Assembly (NCBI RefSeq): GCF_002954225.1
Contig: NZ_PPTH01000018.1
Span: 186,001-250,000, forward strand
Source: Arthrobacter ruber
GTDB lineage: Bacteria > Actinomycetota > Actinomycetes > Actinomycetales > Micrococcaceae
Direction: 5' to 3'
DNA length: 64,000 nt
Shown here piece by piece: positions 35,212 to 43,495 of the stretch. The notes beneath the pieces are model-generated. The model did not search any database, was not told the origin of the DNA, and saw only the letters and a list, made by a program, of their open reading frames with translations. Each line of letters opens with the position of its first letter. Position 1 is the stretch's first letter. The translations under genes were made by a program, and so were the position numbers.

Positions 35212-35790
35212 GTGTTCGATTCCCTGCCCGCCGGTCCGGGGTGCGTGCTGCCCGACGACGACGGGCAGACGTGCGGCAGGGAGACCGGCGAAAGTCCCTT
35301 CCCGCTGTGTCCGGCGCACGTGGCGGTGGTCGCCGAGTGGGCGGAGGGCTCCTGGGGCGTCACCGACCTGCTGCCGGCGCCATGCGCGGCGTGCGGCTCA
35401 CGGGTGGGTGTGCGGTATCCCTCCGGCTGGGTGTGCGCCGCATGCGAGTGGCGGGTCGGGGACGTCCTCGACGACGGCCTGCCGCCGCCGCGCGTCGACG
35501 TCGTCTACTACCTCCGGTTCCGGGACCGCATCAAGATCGGGACGACGGCGAACCCGCGGCAGCGGCTGGCCAGGATCTGGCACGACGAGGTCCTCGCGTT
35601 CGAACGCGGTGACCGGCTCGTCGAGCGACGTCGGCACGAGCAGTTCGCGGACTCGCGCCTCGACCGCTCCGAGTGGTTCGAGGCGGCGCCGGAGCTCGAG
35701 CAGCACGTCGGGCGGCTCGCCGCGGGCGTCGGAGACCCCTGGGCGCTGTACGCCCGCTGGCTCGGAGAGGCTGCTGCGCTACGCGGTTGA
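35212..35790 (+). CDS. Zinc-ribbon plus GIY-YIG-like protein
   Basis: A 192-residue protein. The N-terminal half has Cys-rich motifs (GQTCGRETG...PLCPAH and CAACGSRVGVR...VCAACE) that look like zinc sites. The C-terminal half, VVYYLRFRDRIKIGTTANPRQRLARIW...RRHEQF...EWFE, resembles the Mug113/T5orf172 branch of GIY-YIG domains, with the expected Tyr-Tyr, Lys-Ile-Gly-Thr, Arg and Glu. Whether it cuts DNA is unknown; such proteins are also phage- and plasmid-associated. GTG 35212 is preferred over an in-frame TTG at 35176; the choice is uncertain. Confidence 0.65.
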   Translation: MFDSLPAGPGCVLPDDDGQTCGRETGESPFPLCPAHVAVVAEWAEGSWGVTDLLPAPCAACGSRVGVRYPSGWVCAACEWRVGDVLDDGLPPPRVDVVYYLRFRDRIKIGTTANPRQRLARIWHDEVLAFERGDRLVERRRHEQFADSRLDRSEWFEAAPELEQHVGRLAAGVGDPWALYARWLGEAAALRG

Positions 35791-35834
35791 CGGCCCGGAG
35801 CCCCGGCTCGCCGGCGGTTCCCGGCGACATCCCA

Positions 35835-37007
35835 TCAGCGCGAGCAGTTCTCCCGGTCACTCGCCGACTCCTCGGCCGTCCCGTCCATGTCCCCACCGAC
35901 GTCGGACGGGCGGAACGAGGGCGACGCGTCGGAGTGGCGGGCGATCGTGGCCGTCGCCCGGCGCACCGCCTCCGTGGGGACGTCCGACACCAGGTCCTCC
36001 AGAAAGGCGTACCGCCGCACCCACTGCCGCCGGATGCCGTCACGGCCCGCGTTGACCGAGTGCCACCAGTCGGCGATGTCGCCCCATCCGGGTGCGGCCA
36101 GGGAACCGCCCACGTGCTGGACGGAGAGTGAGGCGCAGAGATTCGCGAAGCGGAGGCGGTCGGCGAGCGGGAAACCCGCGAGGTCGCCCATGACGAACGC
36201 CGCCCCGAAGCAGTCGCCCGCCCCGGTCGGGTCGTAGGCGGACACGGGCAGGGCCGGCACCCACTCCTCCTCACCGGTCTGCGAGTCGATCGCCATGGCG
36301 CCCTGCTGCCCGACCGTCACCACGGCCACGGGGACGCGGTCAGCGAGCGCGTACAGCGCGGCCCACGGATCATCGGTGCGGGTGTAGGCCATGGCCTCGG
36401 CGGCGTTCGGCATGAACGCGTGGAAGTGGTCGAGCGTGGCCAGAGTCTCGGGTGCCCACTCCCCTGCAGGGTCCCAGCCCACGTCGCCGAACAGCTTGGT
36501 GCCATTGGCCGCGGCAGCCTTGGCCCAGGGCTCCACCTCGCGGTCCAGGCTGACGATGGCAGCGCGGCACGACGGCGGCGCACCGATCAGTTCGGAGGCC
36601 CGTAGCGGAGACGCGTGCCCGTGCGTGATCATCGAGCGGTCCTGATGCACCGAGAGGGAGACCGTGACCGGGGAGTGCCACCGCCCGAACACGCGCGACC
36701 GCGAGAGGTCCACGTGCTCCTGGTCCTGCAGCACGTCCCAGTTGAACTGGCCGTACCCGTCGTCGCCGAAGGCAGCCGCGAGGGTGGTGCGCAGGCCCAG
36801 CCGGCTCGCGGCGATCGCCTGGTTGGCGATCCCGCCCGGCCCGGAACCCATCCCCTCGGTCCAGACCTCCGTGCCCGGCGACGGCAGCTGCTCGAGGCCC
36901 GTGAAGATGATGTCGAAGAACACCTGGCCGGCGAGGAGGAGGTCGAATTCGGGCCCGTCCGGGCTACGGGTGGCCGCCAGCGGATCGAAGCGGTGCTGTT
37001 GGAGCAT
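35835..37007 (-). CDS. PfkB-family sugar or nucleoside kinase
   Basis: A 390-residue ribokinase-family enzyme. FDLLLAGQVFFDIIFTGLEQLPSPGTEVW opens the fold, GGIANQAIAASRLG is the substrate-binding segment, and DPTGAGDCFGAAFVMGDL is the C-terminal signature with catalytic Asp. An extra C-terminal stretch of about 50 residues ends disordered. TATTCT (37015-37020) seven bases before ATG 37007 suggests a leaderless message. It is divergent from the GH4 gene, so both may process one sugar. Confidence 0.85.
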   Translation of the reverse strand: MLQQHRFDPLAATRSPDGPEFDLLLAGQVFFDIIFTGLEQLPSPGTEVWTEGMGSGPGGIANQAIAASRLGLRTTLAAAFGDDGYGQFNWDVLQDQEHVDLSRSRVFGRWHSPVTVSLSVHQDRSMITHGHASPLRASELIGAPPSCRAAIVSLDREVEPWAKAAAANGTKLFGDVGWDPAGEWAPETLATLDHFHAFMPNAAEAMAYTRTDDPWAALYALADRVPVAVVTVGQQGAMAIDSQTGEEEWVPALPVSAYDPTGAGDCFGAAFVMGDLAGFPLADRLRFANLCASLSVQHVGGSLAAPGWGDIADWWHSVNAGRDGIRRQWVRRYAFLEDLVSDVPTEAVRRATATIARHSDASPSFRPSDVGGDMDGTAEESASDRENCSR

Positions 37008-37014
37008 GTACGGC

Positions 37015-37020
37015 AGAATA
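37015..37020 (-). promoter_or_regulatory. Leaderless -10 element of the PfkB kinase gene
   Basis: On the minus strand TATTCT is followed by seven bases and ATG; no Shine-Dalgarno sequence is present. Confidence 0.5.
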
Positions 37021-37107
37021 CGTGCAAGGCGCCGGTCGCGCAGCGGCTGTGTCGCCGAGGAACCGGTCGGACGCCCGATCACGGCGCAAACGGAAGTGGG
37101 ACGAACC

Positions 37108-38475
37108 ATGCCCGAGACGGTGGGACCCGGCGCACGCCTCGTCATCGTGGGCGGCGGGGGCTTCCGCGTCCCGCTGGTCTACCGTGCGCTCGCCGACGGT
37201 CCCTTCGCCGGGCTCGTGTCCGACGTCGTCCTGCTGGACGCCCGGCCCGAGCGGGCCCACGCGATCGCCCGCGTGCTCGACGCCGTGCCGCTGCACGGGG
37301 AGCATCCCGCGCCGTCGGTGCGGGTGGAGGACAGGCTCGAGGATGCGCTGCAGGATGCCGACATCGTGTTCGCGGCGGTCCGTAGCGGCGGGGCGGAGGG
37401 GCGGGTCCTGGACGAACGCGTCGCCCTGTCCGCCGGGCTGCTCGGCCAGGAGACCGTCGGTGCCGGCGGCATCTCCTACGCCCTCCGTTCCATCCCCGAC
37501 ATGATGCGTGTCGCCACGGCGATGCGCGCCGTCGCGCCGGACGCCTGGCTCGTCAACTTCACGAACCCTGCCGGGATGGTCACCGAGGCGCTCGCCGCCG
37601 TCCTGGGACACCGGATCATCGGGATCTGCGATTCGGCGTCGGGCCTCGTCACCCGTGCGGCACGGGCGGCACGCGTGGACCTGCGCGGTACGCTCGCCGG
37701 CGTCGACTACGTGGGCCTCAACCACCTGGGGTGGCTCCGCAGGCTCGACGACGGCGGGACCGACCGCCTCCCCGCACTGCTCGACGATCCGGTGCGCCTC
37801 GCGGGCTTCGAGGAGGGACGGCTCTTCGGTCCCGACCTTCTCCGGGTGCTCGGCTCCCTGCCCAACGAGTACCTCTTCTACTACTACTTCCATCGGGAGG
37901 CCCTCCGCTCGATCGGCGGTGCGGACAGGACGCGCGGGGAGATCCTCCGCGACCAGCAGCGGGATCTCTACCCGCGCCTCCTCGCCGCCGATGCCCCGTT
38001 CGCCGCGTGGGAGGCCGCGCGCCGCGAGCGTGAATCGGGATACCTCGCCGAGGCCCGCTCGGAGGACGAGGAGCGCGACGAGGCGGACCTCGCCGGCGGC
38101 GGCTACGAGCGGGTGGCCCTGCAGGTGATGCGGGCGTTGCTCACGGGTCGGCGTGCCGAGCTGATCCTCAACGTGCGCAATGGCCAGACGTTCCCCGGGC
38201 TGCCGGAAGAAGCCGTCGTGGAGGTGCCGTCCACGGTCGATGTGAACGGCGCCCGTCCCCTGCCCGCGGCGCCCCTGACGTCGCACCAGCTGGGACTCAT
38301 GTCCGCGGTCAAGGCCGTGGAGCGGGACACGGTCCAGGCGGCGGTCCACCACGACCGCGATGCCGCCCTGCGCGCCTTCGCGGGGCATCCGCTGGTCGAC
38401 TCGTTCCACGCGGCCGCGAGGGCGCTCGCGGGCTACGAGGAGGCGTTCCCCGCGCTGCGGGCGTCCTGGGTGTGA
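37108..38475 (+). CDS. GH4-family glycosidase (6-phospho-beta-glucosidase type)
   Basis: A 455-residue NAD- and metal-dependent glycosidase of family GH4. The Rossmann loop is RLVIVGGGGFRVP, NFTNPAGMVTEAL is the conserved substrate/NAD segment, and the metal site is suggested by Cys in GICDSASG and His in GLNHLGW. GH4 enzymes hydrolyse phosphorylated or plain glycosides through a 3-keto intermediate. No PTS or ABC importer adjoins it. Its 3' end overlaps the convergent aldolase gene by 43 bases. Confidence 0.85.
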   Translation: MPETVGPGARLVIVGGGGFRVPLVYRALADGPFAGLVSDVVLLDARPERAHAIARVLDAVPLHGEHPAPSVRVEDRLEDALQDADIVFAAVRSGGAEGRVLDERVALSAGLLGQETVGAGGISYALRSIPDMMRVATAMRAVAPDAWLVNFTNPAGMVTEALAAVLGHRIIGICDSASGLVTRAARAARVDLRGTLAGVDYVGLNHLGWLRRLDDGGTDRLPALLDDPVRLAGFEEGRLFGPDLLRVLGSLPNEYLFYYYFHREALRSIGGADRTRGEILRDQQRDLYPRLLAADAPFAAWEAARRERESGYLAEARSEDEERDEADLAGGGYERVALQVMRALLTGRRAELILNVRNGQTFPGLPEEAVVEVPSTVDVNGARPLPAAPLTSHQLGLMSAVKAVERDTVQAAVHHDRDAALRAFAGHPLVDSFHAAARALAGYEEAFPALRASWV

Positions 38476-39233
38476 GTCGATCGCCTGGACCGCACCCGCC
38501 GGCGCACGTCCTCGACCCCGAGGGTCACCAGTGCGGCGTCGGTGGTGGCGGCGATCCACCGGAAGCCGGCCGCAGCGAGCAGCACCGCCCGCTCGGGGGT
38601 GCCGGCGTAGGCGCCGGCGGCGATCCCGGCATGCGTGCAGGCGCGGGTGATCCGTGCGAGAGGTGCGTCCTCGTTACCGTGCGACGCGAGGAGGTGGTCG
38701 ACGTCCGTCCCCAGTGCGAGCGACAGGTCGAACGGGCCCACGAAGATCATGTCGACGCCGGGTACGGCGGCGATCGCGTCGACCGCAGCGAGCGCGGCAG
38801 CGGTCTCGATCATCACGGCGCACAGCGGTACCGCGTGCCTGCCGCCGTCGGAGCCGGGGCTGTGGACCGGATCGCTGCCCGGCAGCGGCCCCCAGCTGCG
38901 TCCGCCATGGGGTGGGTAGTGGCTTGCTGCCACCGCTGCCTCGGCGTCGGCAACGCTGTCCACGAGGGGCACGACGACGCCGTCGGCTCCCGCGTCGAGC
39001 GCCCGACCGATCAGCGCGGCGTCGTTCACGGCGACGCGGACGAGCATCGGTGCCGCTCCCTCCGTCCGGTGACCCAGTGTGTCGCGGAGGGCGCGGTCGT
39101 CGAAGTGCCCGTGCTGTGCGTCGAGGCCTACCCAGCCGACGCCCGATCCTGCCAGCGCAGCGGTCAGGCGCGGTTCGCCGAGCGTGGCCCAGACGCCGAG
39201 GAGTGGATCGGGGACGGGTGTCGTGGCACTCAT
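38433..39233 (-). CDS. HpcH/HpaI-family aldolase
   Basis: A 266-residue class II aldolase of the HpcH/HpaI group, which cleaves 2-keto-3-deoxy acids to pyruvate and an aldehyde. GVWATLGEPRLTAALAGSGVGWVGLDAQHGHFD has the catalytic His region, MIETAAALAAVDAIAAVPGVDMIFVGPFDLSLALG the metal-binding Glu and Asp. A CACAAT element (39240-39245) six bases before the ATG suggests leaderless translation. It may act with the adjacent GH4 and PfkB genes but their order does not prove it. Confidence 0.85.
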   Translation of the reverse strand: MSATTPVPDPLLGVWATLGEPRLTAALAGSGVGWVGLDAQHGHFDDRALRDTLGHRTEGAAPMLVRVAVNDAALIGRALDAGADGVVVPLVDSVADAEAAVAASHYPPHGGRSWGPLPGSDPVHSPGSDGGRHAVPLCAVMIETAAALAAVDAIAAVPGVDMIFVGPFDLSLALGTDVDHLLASHGNEDAPLARITRACTHAGIAAGAYAGTPERAVLLAAAGFRWIAATTDAALVTLGVEDVRRRVRSRRSTHTQDARSAGNASS

Positions 39234-39239
39234 GCGCCC

Positions 39240-39245
39240 ATTGTG
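39240..39245 (-). promoter_or_regulatory. Possible leaderless -10 element of the aldolase gene
   Basis: CACAAT on the minus strand, six bases before the ATG at 39233. It keeps the A2 and T6 of the hexamer only. Confidence 0.35.
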
Positions 39246-39316
39246 TCCCGGAAGTGCATCCTCGAGCGCGATCGCCGTCCGCTTTCGGCCCGACTGCTTC
39301 GGCCCTGTCCCGTCAG

Positions 39317-39332
39317 CGGTGCGGCCGCACCG
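39317..39332. terminator. 16-bp palindrome after the hemerythrin gene
   Basis: CGGTGCGGCCGCACCG is a perfect palindrome in the 228-base gap between the hemerythrin-like and aldolase genes, both on the minus strand. A terminator is likely, an operator possible. Confidence 0.35.
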
Positions 39333-39461
39333 GAGCGTGGCGGCCGCGGGTGGTCACCTGCGGAGGGATGATCGGCTCCACCGAGGCCCTGATGTCCGGG
39401 GCCTCCTTGGCCGCGCCGTCGGGCGCTCGGCCGTTCCCGACCGCCCGGCTCACCGAGTGGG

Positions 39462-40187
39462 CTAGAGCGTCTCAGGGATGGCGCGTCCCGGGAAGAGCGT
39501 GGAGTACTGTCGCCGGTACATCCTGCGCCCGATGAGGCGGTAGGCGAGGCGGACCGGCGGTGGGATCTCCCTGAGGAGATCCTTCTGGTCCGCCGGCGGA
39601 TTCGTTGCCAGCACCATCCCGAGGTTGCCGACCAGGAAGTTCTTGTCCAGCTGGTTGATCCCGTGCTGCCCGGCTCCCTTGAACTCCCGCTCGGTCAGCA
39701 CCCGGTCCACGACCGGCATCACCTCCGTGACTTCGCGGCGCAGGTGCACCTGAAGAACGGTGCACAGGTCCGTATAGCGCTGGGCGAGGTCGTCCCCGGC
39801 CTCAGCGTCCGCCGTGGTCATCCAGCGCAGGCGGACGGGCTCGATGGCCTCGAGGCGCTGTGTGACCTGCCGGTGGTGCTCGAGCATCTGCTCCACGTGC
39901 AACGCGCACGCCGGTGCCCGCTCCGCCAACTGCGGGTACATGAGCACGTCCTCGCCCTCGTGGTGGAGGTGGAGCAGCTTGTCGAAGTTCCCGAGCACCT
40001 CGCCGACGTACTCTGCTCGGGTGGTATCGTGCGGCTGCACGGATCGCACCAGGCCGGGCGCCTCGTCGTACGCCCACAGGAAGAACCGGTGGATGCGGCG
40101 CATCGTCGCCGACCCGGTGCACAGGACCGGCCGGTCCGGCAGCGGAGCAGCAGTCTCGCCGGGCTGCATGGTGAAGAAATCGGTCAT
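39462..40187 (-). CDS. Hemerythrin HHE-domain protein
   Basis: A 241-residue protein with one hemerythrin-like four-helix bundle (about residues 25-165). Candidate iron ligands are His of RRIHRFFLW, His-His-Glu of LLHLHHEGEDVLMYPQL, His of MLEHHRQV and the His/Glu pair in LQVHLRREVTEVMPVVD. The C-terminal part (IPPPVRLAYRLIGRRMYRRQYSTLF) is basic and amphipathic. Such proteins sense or store oxygen, NO or iron. AGGAG seven bases before the ATG. Confidence 0.82.
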   Translation of the reverse strand: MTDFFTMQPGETAAPLPDRPVLCTGSATMRRIHRFFLWAYDEAPGLVRSVQPHDTTRAEYVGEVLGNFDKLLHLHHEGEDVLMYPQLAERAPACALHVEQMLEHHRQVTQRLEAIEPVRLRWMTTADAEAGDDLAQRYTDLCTVLQVHLRREVTEVMPVVDRVLTEREFKGAGQHGINQLDKNFLVGNLGMVLATNPPADQKDLLREIPPPVRLAYRLIGRRMYRRQYSTLFPGRAIPETL

Positions 40188-40549
40188 CGGACTACTCCTG
40201 ACGGAGATCGGGTGAGACCTGGACCCTCCCCGGGCATCATGCTAACTTTCGCGTTCATGTCGCACAACGGCTCGGGTCGGCGGACGGGGTGGCCCTCCGG
40301 CACGATCGTGGACCAACCGCTGATCCCGCCCCGGCTCAGGTCCGGCGGATCGCGCCCGCAGCTGTTCGGACCCACCCTGAACGGGCGGGGTTGTCCACCG
40401 GGCAGGATGGCGGCCACCGCCGTCCCACCCCTTCCGCATTCGGATGCGTCCGCCGTCGCCCCACCCGTCCGAACCGGCGTCGTCATCGGCGGGGCAGGAG
40501 GACGACCGCCGTCGTCCTTCCCCTTCCATGTTCCGGCGGTGAGCCGGCC
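40188..40549. other. Intergenic stretch, no gene seen
   Basis: About 360 bases between two minus-strand genes. Frames are open but with no recognisable protein; no tRNA, repeat or convincing hairpin is visible. Confidence 0.5.
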
Positions 40550-41059
40550 TCAGAGGAACCGATGCATGATGTGGAGGCCGGTCGGTCCCGCGGACGGGTG
40601 CACGAATGCGCCGGGCACGGTCCCGATGATCGAGAAGCCGAGTGAGATCCACAGGGCGACGGCCCGCTCGTTCGTCTCCACGACGGCGTTGAACTGCATC
40701 GCGGTGTAACCCGCTGCTCGCGCTTCGTCGAGCACGTGTCCTGCGAGTGCCCGGCCCACACCCCTGCCCCCGGCATCGGCGGCGACGAGGAAGGATGCGT
40801 TGGAGACGTGTGCGCCGTTGCCGCCCCGATTGGCGTGCAATTGTGCCGTACCCACCACACGGTCGGTGCCCGCCTCCACGGCCACGAAGACGACGAGCGT
40901 CGGATCGGACCCGGACGTACCGGGAAGCCATTCCTGCCGTCCCGCGGTCTCATCGATGGATGTGTCCCAGCAGTAGGTCTCGCCGGCTCGGGCAACCGGC
41001 TTCATGATGGCCCAGATGCCCGGCCAATCGTCCGGGGCGGCTTCTCGGAATCGCAGCAT
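40550..41059 (-). CDS. GNAT acetyltransferase
   Basis: A 169-residue N-acetyltransferase. FREAAPDDWPGIWAIMKPVARAGETY, VGTAQLHANRGG, FLVAADAGGRGVGRALAGHVLD (acetyl-CoA loop) and ALWISLGFSIIGTVPGAF fit the family, close to phosphinothricin acetyltransferase-like members. AAGGA six bases before ATG 41059. Substrate unknown. Confidence 0.85.
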   Translation of the reverse strand: MLRFREAAPDDWPGIWAIMKPVARAGETYCWDTSIDETAGRQEWLPGTSGSDPTLVVFVAVEAGTDRVVGTAQLHANRGGNGAHVSNASFLVAADAGGRGVGRALAGHVLDEARAAGYTAMQFNAVVETNERAVALWISLGFSIIGTVPGAFVHPSAGPTGLHIMHRFL

Positions 41060-41208
41060 CAGGTGTCCTTCGGGTCTCGGACCGGCTCTCCGTCGAGGAG
41101 CCGATCCAGGTGTTCCGTCCTGACCGTCTCGGGCAGGGAGATGATGTGCGTCAGCCGGGCCAGGTCCCAGGAACAGACCTGGCCATCCGATGCCGCACCC
41201 ATCCACAT
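41059..41208 (-). CDS. Possible small ORF or gene remnant before the GNAT gene
   Basis: A 49-residue frame, MWMGAASDGQVCSWDLARL...GEPVRDPKDT, ends in TGA that overlaps the GNAT start as TGATG. Its composition looks coding, but no start site signal or family is recognised. It may be the tail of a gene whose 5' part has decayed. Confidence 0.25.
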   Translation of the reverse strand: MWMGAASDGQVCSWDLARLTHIISLPETVRTEHLDRLLDGEPVRDPKDT

Positions 41209-41508
41209 CACCCTGCCAGAGGCCTGAAGGAATCGGAGTCTTCGAGAGGTGGAAGAGTCTCGGTCGGGTCGGAACGTCCGCCGCCTCGTCCTTCCTGCAC
41301 GATTCAAGCAGAACAACGCCCTGGAGCGCCGCCGGAGGTGCGGTGGTGCGGTGCAATGGTCGCCTTCCCCGATTCCCTCAGGGATTTGGTCCGAGGTGCT
41401 GAGCCGGTCAAGGAAGCGGATTGTCCGGGAAGGGAACGTCCGGCAACGAGTTGTCCACATAGCGTTCGATGAGCATCAATAGTACATAGATCCTAATAAA
41501 GTCGAGTC
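41209..41508. other. Non-coding stretch before the DUF222-HNH gene
   Basis: About 300 bases with lower GC toward its right end, including an A/T-rich segment at 41480-41505 that probably holds the promoter of the next gene. No gene recognised. Confidence 0.4.
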
Positions 41509-43371
41509 ATGTCACTCGCGCTCGTGGACCCCGCAGCCGGCATGCAGGACTCCCTGACCTCCCTCGCACCGAGGTTGACCATGGTGGGGCAGCGATTCGC
41601 CGCCGAGGCGGATCTCCTTCCGGTGGCCGAACTGGTGGCGTCGCTGGCAACAGTGGAGGCCCTCGCCCGCACGGTGGAGTACCTGCAGGTTGTGGGAGCG
41701 GCCGCCGCGGAACGGCAGCACATCACGAACGTCGCGGAGAGTTCAGCGCCGCTGTCGTGGTCGAGCCCTGTCTCGACGGCCGGCGACACCGATCCACGGG
41801 AGCAGGCCGAGTTCAAGGACACCGCCGACTTCCTCCGGGCTCGGCTTCGTATCACCAGGGTCGAAGCCCGACGGCGGGTGCGACTCGGACTGGCCGTCAC
41901 GGAACAGCCGACCCTGACCGGCGACCGGTGTCCGCCGCGCTACGGGGTGCTGGCAGCAGCATTCCGAGCCGGCGAGGTCGGAGCATATGCAGCCACGCAG
42001 ATCAGCAATGGTGTGGATCGGGTCCGCACAAGTGCCACACCGGCAGCAGTGCGCGCCATGGAGGACAATCTCACAGCCCAGGCCATCGAAGCCGATGGCG
42101 ACCTACTTCAAACAGTGCTGCGTCGGTGGGAGTCTGTACTGGATCCGGACGGTGCCGAACCCACGGAGGAGACGCTGCGAGCTCAGCAGGGCGTCTTCCT
42201 CAGGGGGAGGCGACGCGGGTTGCAGCGGCTCGAGATAGCGGCTGATGACGAGCAGTTCGAGTACCTCGTGACGGTGATGAACACCGCCGCCAATCCCCGA
42301 TTGAGGTCAGATCACCAGGGGCAGGGCAAGGATGCCGTAAGCCCTCACTCGGGTTGTTCCGAGGCTCATGACCGTGCTGAACCCGATTCTGCACCCGCGC
42401 CCGCCACCGAGATCCTGGCCGGTGACCCTGCTGGACCGGGATCCGTCCCCATGCCGGTCCAGGAGGCGCGAACAATCTCCCATGACGCGGGCGCCGATTC
42501 GTTCGAGAGGAGAACGCGTCCTCAACTCCTGCTCGACGGGCTCGTGGGAGCCTGCCAGGTCGCCCTCGCGACCGATACCCTGCCTGCGACGGGTGGTCAT
42601 CGTCCTCAGGTCATGGTCACCATCGACTACCGGTCTCTCGTCGGACAGGTGCAGCAACGAGTTCACCACTGGGCGGGAAGCACCTACGGCGAGCACGGTC
42701 GGAGGAACGAGACCCCCGGCGAGCCAGGAGTGGACAGCCGGTCGCGCAACGCCAGTGCCCTGGCTGAAACCATCGGCTACCCCGACAACCCGGGTACATG
42801 GCCCGGAGGGCACAGCCCCTCGCGCGATGTGGGCGCCCCACCCGAAACCATCGGATACCCCAGCACCGTTGATGTCGGGCGCGAGCATGTGGGAGAGTCA
42901 CGCTCCTCGACCGGCGAAACCTGGCACCGATCGGCCGTCGGCCCTGGGGCGGGCCATAGCGTCTTCGGTGGTCCCATCAGTGCGCGGGTGGTCAGGAAGA
43001 TGGCCTGCAATGCGGACATCATCCCGATCGTCCTGGGTGGTCACGGCGAGATCCTCGATGTCGGCCGCGCACGTCGTCTTTTCGGGGTGGCTCAGCGACG
43101 GGCCTTGGTTGCACGGGACAAGGGTTGTGCCTTCCCCTCCTGCACCATCCCGGCGGTCTGGACCGAAGCGCACCACGTCACGCCCTGGATGGACGGTGGA
43201 CGAACAGACATCTCGAACGGGTGCCTGCTCTGTTCTTTCCACCACCGGCTCGTCGAGCAGGGAAACTGGACCATCGACGTGAGGAACGGCATCCCGTGGT
43301 TCACTCCCCCGGCCTATGTCGATCCCCGGCGGGTGCCACGTCGCAACGAGCACAGGGAGCTACTGTGCTGA
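41509..43371 (+). CDS. DUF222 and HNH endonuclease domain protein
   Basis: A 620-residue member of the actinobacterial DUF222/13E12-type family, present in many copies in such genomes. The N-terminal DUF222 domain spans about residues 20-270. A variable Gly/Ser/Pro-rich middle region follows, holding two related ETIGYP segments. The C-terminal HNH nuclease has CAFPSC, EAHHVTPW, DISNGCLLCSFHH, giving zinc ligands and the catalytic His. Codon choice is less GC-extreme than neighbours. A GCGAC pentamer array follows the stop. The role is unclear; selfish or recombination-related activity has been proposed for the family. Confidence 0.88.
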   Translation: MSLALVDPAAGMQDSLTSLAPRLTMVGQRFAAEADLLPVAELVASLATVEALARTVEYLQVVGAAAAERQHITNVAESSAPLSWSSPVSTAGDTDPREQAEFKDTADFLRARLRITRVEARRRVRLGLAVTEQPTLTGDRCPPRYGVLAAAFRAGEVGAYAATQISNGVDRVRTSATPAAVRAMEDNLTAQAIEADGDLLQTVLRRWESVLDPDGAEPTEETLRAQQGVFLRGRRRGLQRLEIAADDEQFEYLVTVMNTAANPRLRSDHQGQGKDAVSPHSGCSEAHDRAEPDSAPAPATEILAGDPAGPGSVPMPVQEARTISHDAGADSFERRTRPQLLLDGLVGACQVALATDTLPATGGHRPQVMVTIDYRSLVGQVQQRVHHWAGSTYGEHGRRNETPGEPGVDSRSRNASALAETIGYPDNPGTWPGGHSPSRDVGAPPETIGYPSTVDVGREHVGESRSSTGETWHRSAVGPGAGHSVFGGPISARVVRKMACNADIIPIVLGGHGEILDVGRARRLFGVAQRRALVARDKGCAFPSCTIPAVWTEAHHVTPWMDGGRTDISNGCLLCSFHHRLVEQGNWTIDVRNGIPWFTPPAYVDPRRVPRRNEHRELLC

Positions 43372-43405
43372 CTCTCGACGGTCCACGGCGGACGGCGCAA
43401 TGTCG

Positions 43406-43480
43406 AGACGACCGACGCGACGCGACGACCGACGACCGACGCGACGCGACGCGACGCGACGCGACGCGACGCGACGACCG
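43406..43480. repeat. GCGAC pentanucleotide array
   Basis: Seven perfect GCGAC units run from 43441 to 43475, flanked by GACGACC interruptions from 43406. The array fills the gap between the HNH gene and the convergent diguanylate cyclase gene. Confidence 0.9.
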
Positions 43481-43495
43481 ACGGTGAACGCGTAC

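Noticed and set aside
40184..40486. A 100-codon minus-strand frame in the gap before the GNAT gene.
   Set aside because: No ribosome binding site, no recognisable domain, composition like shadow frames.
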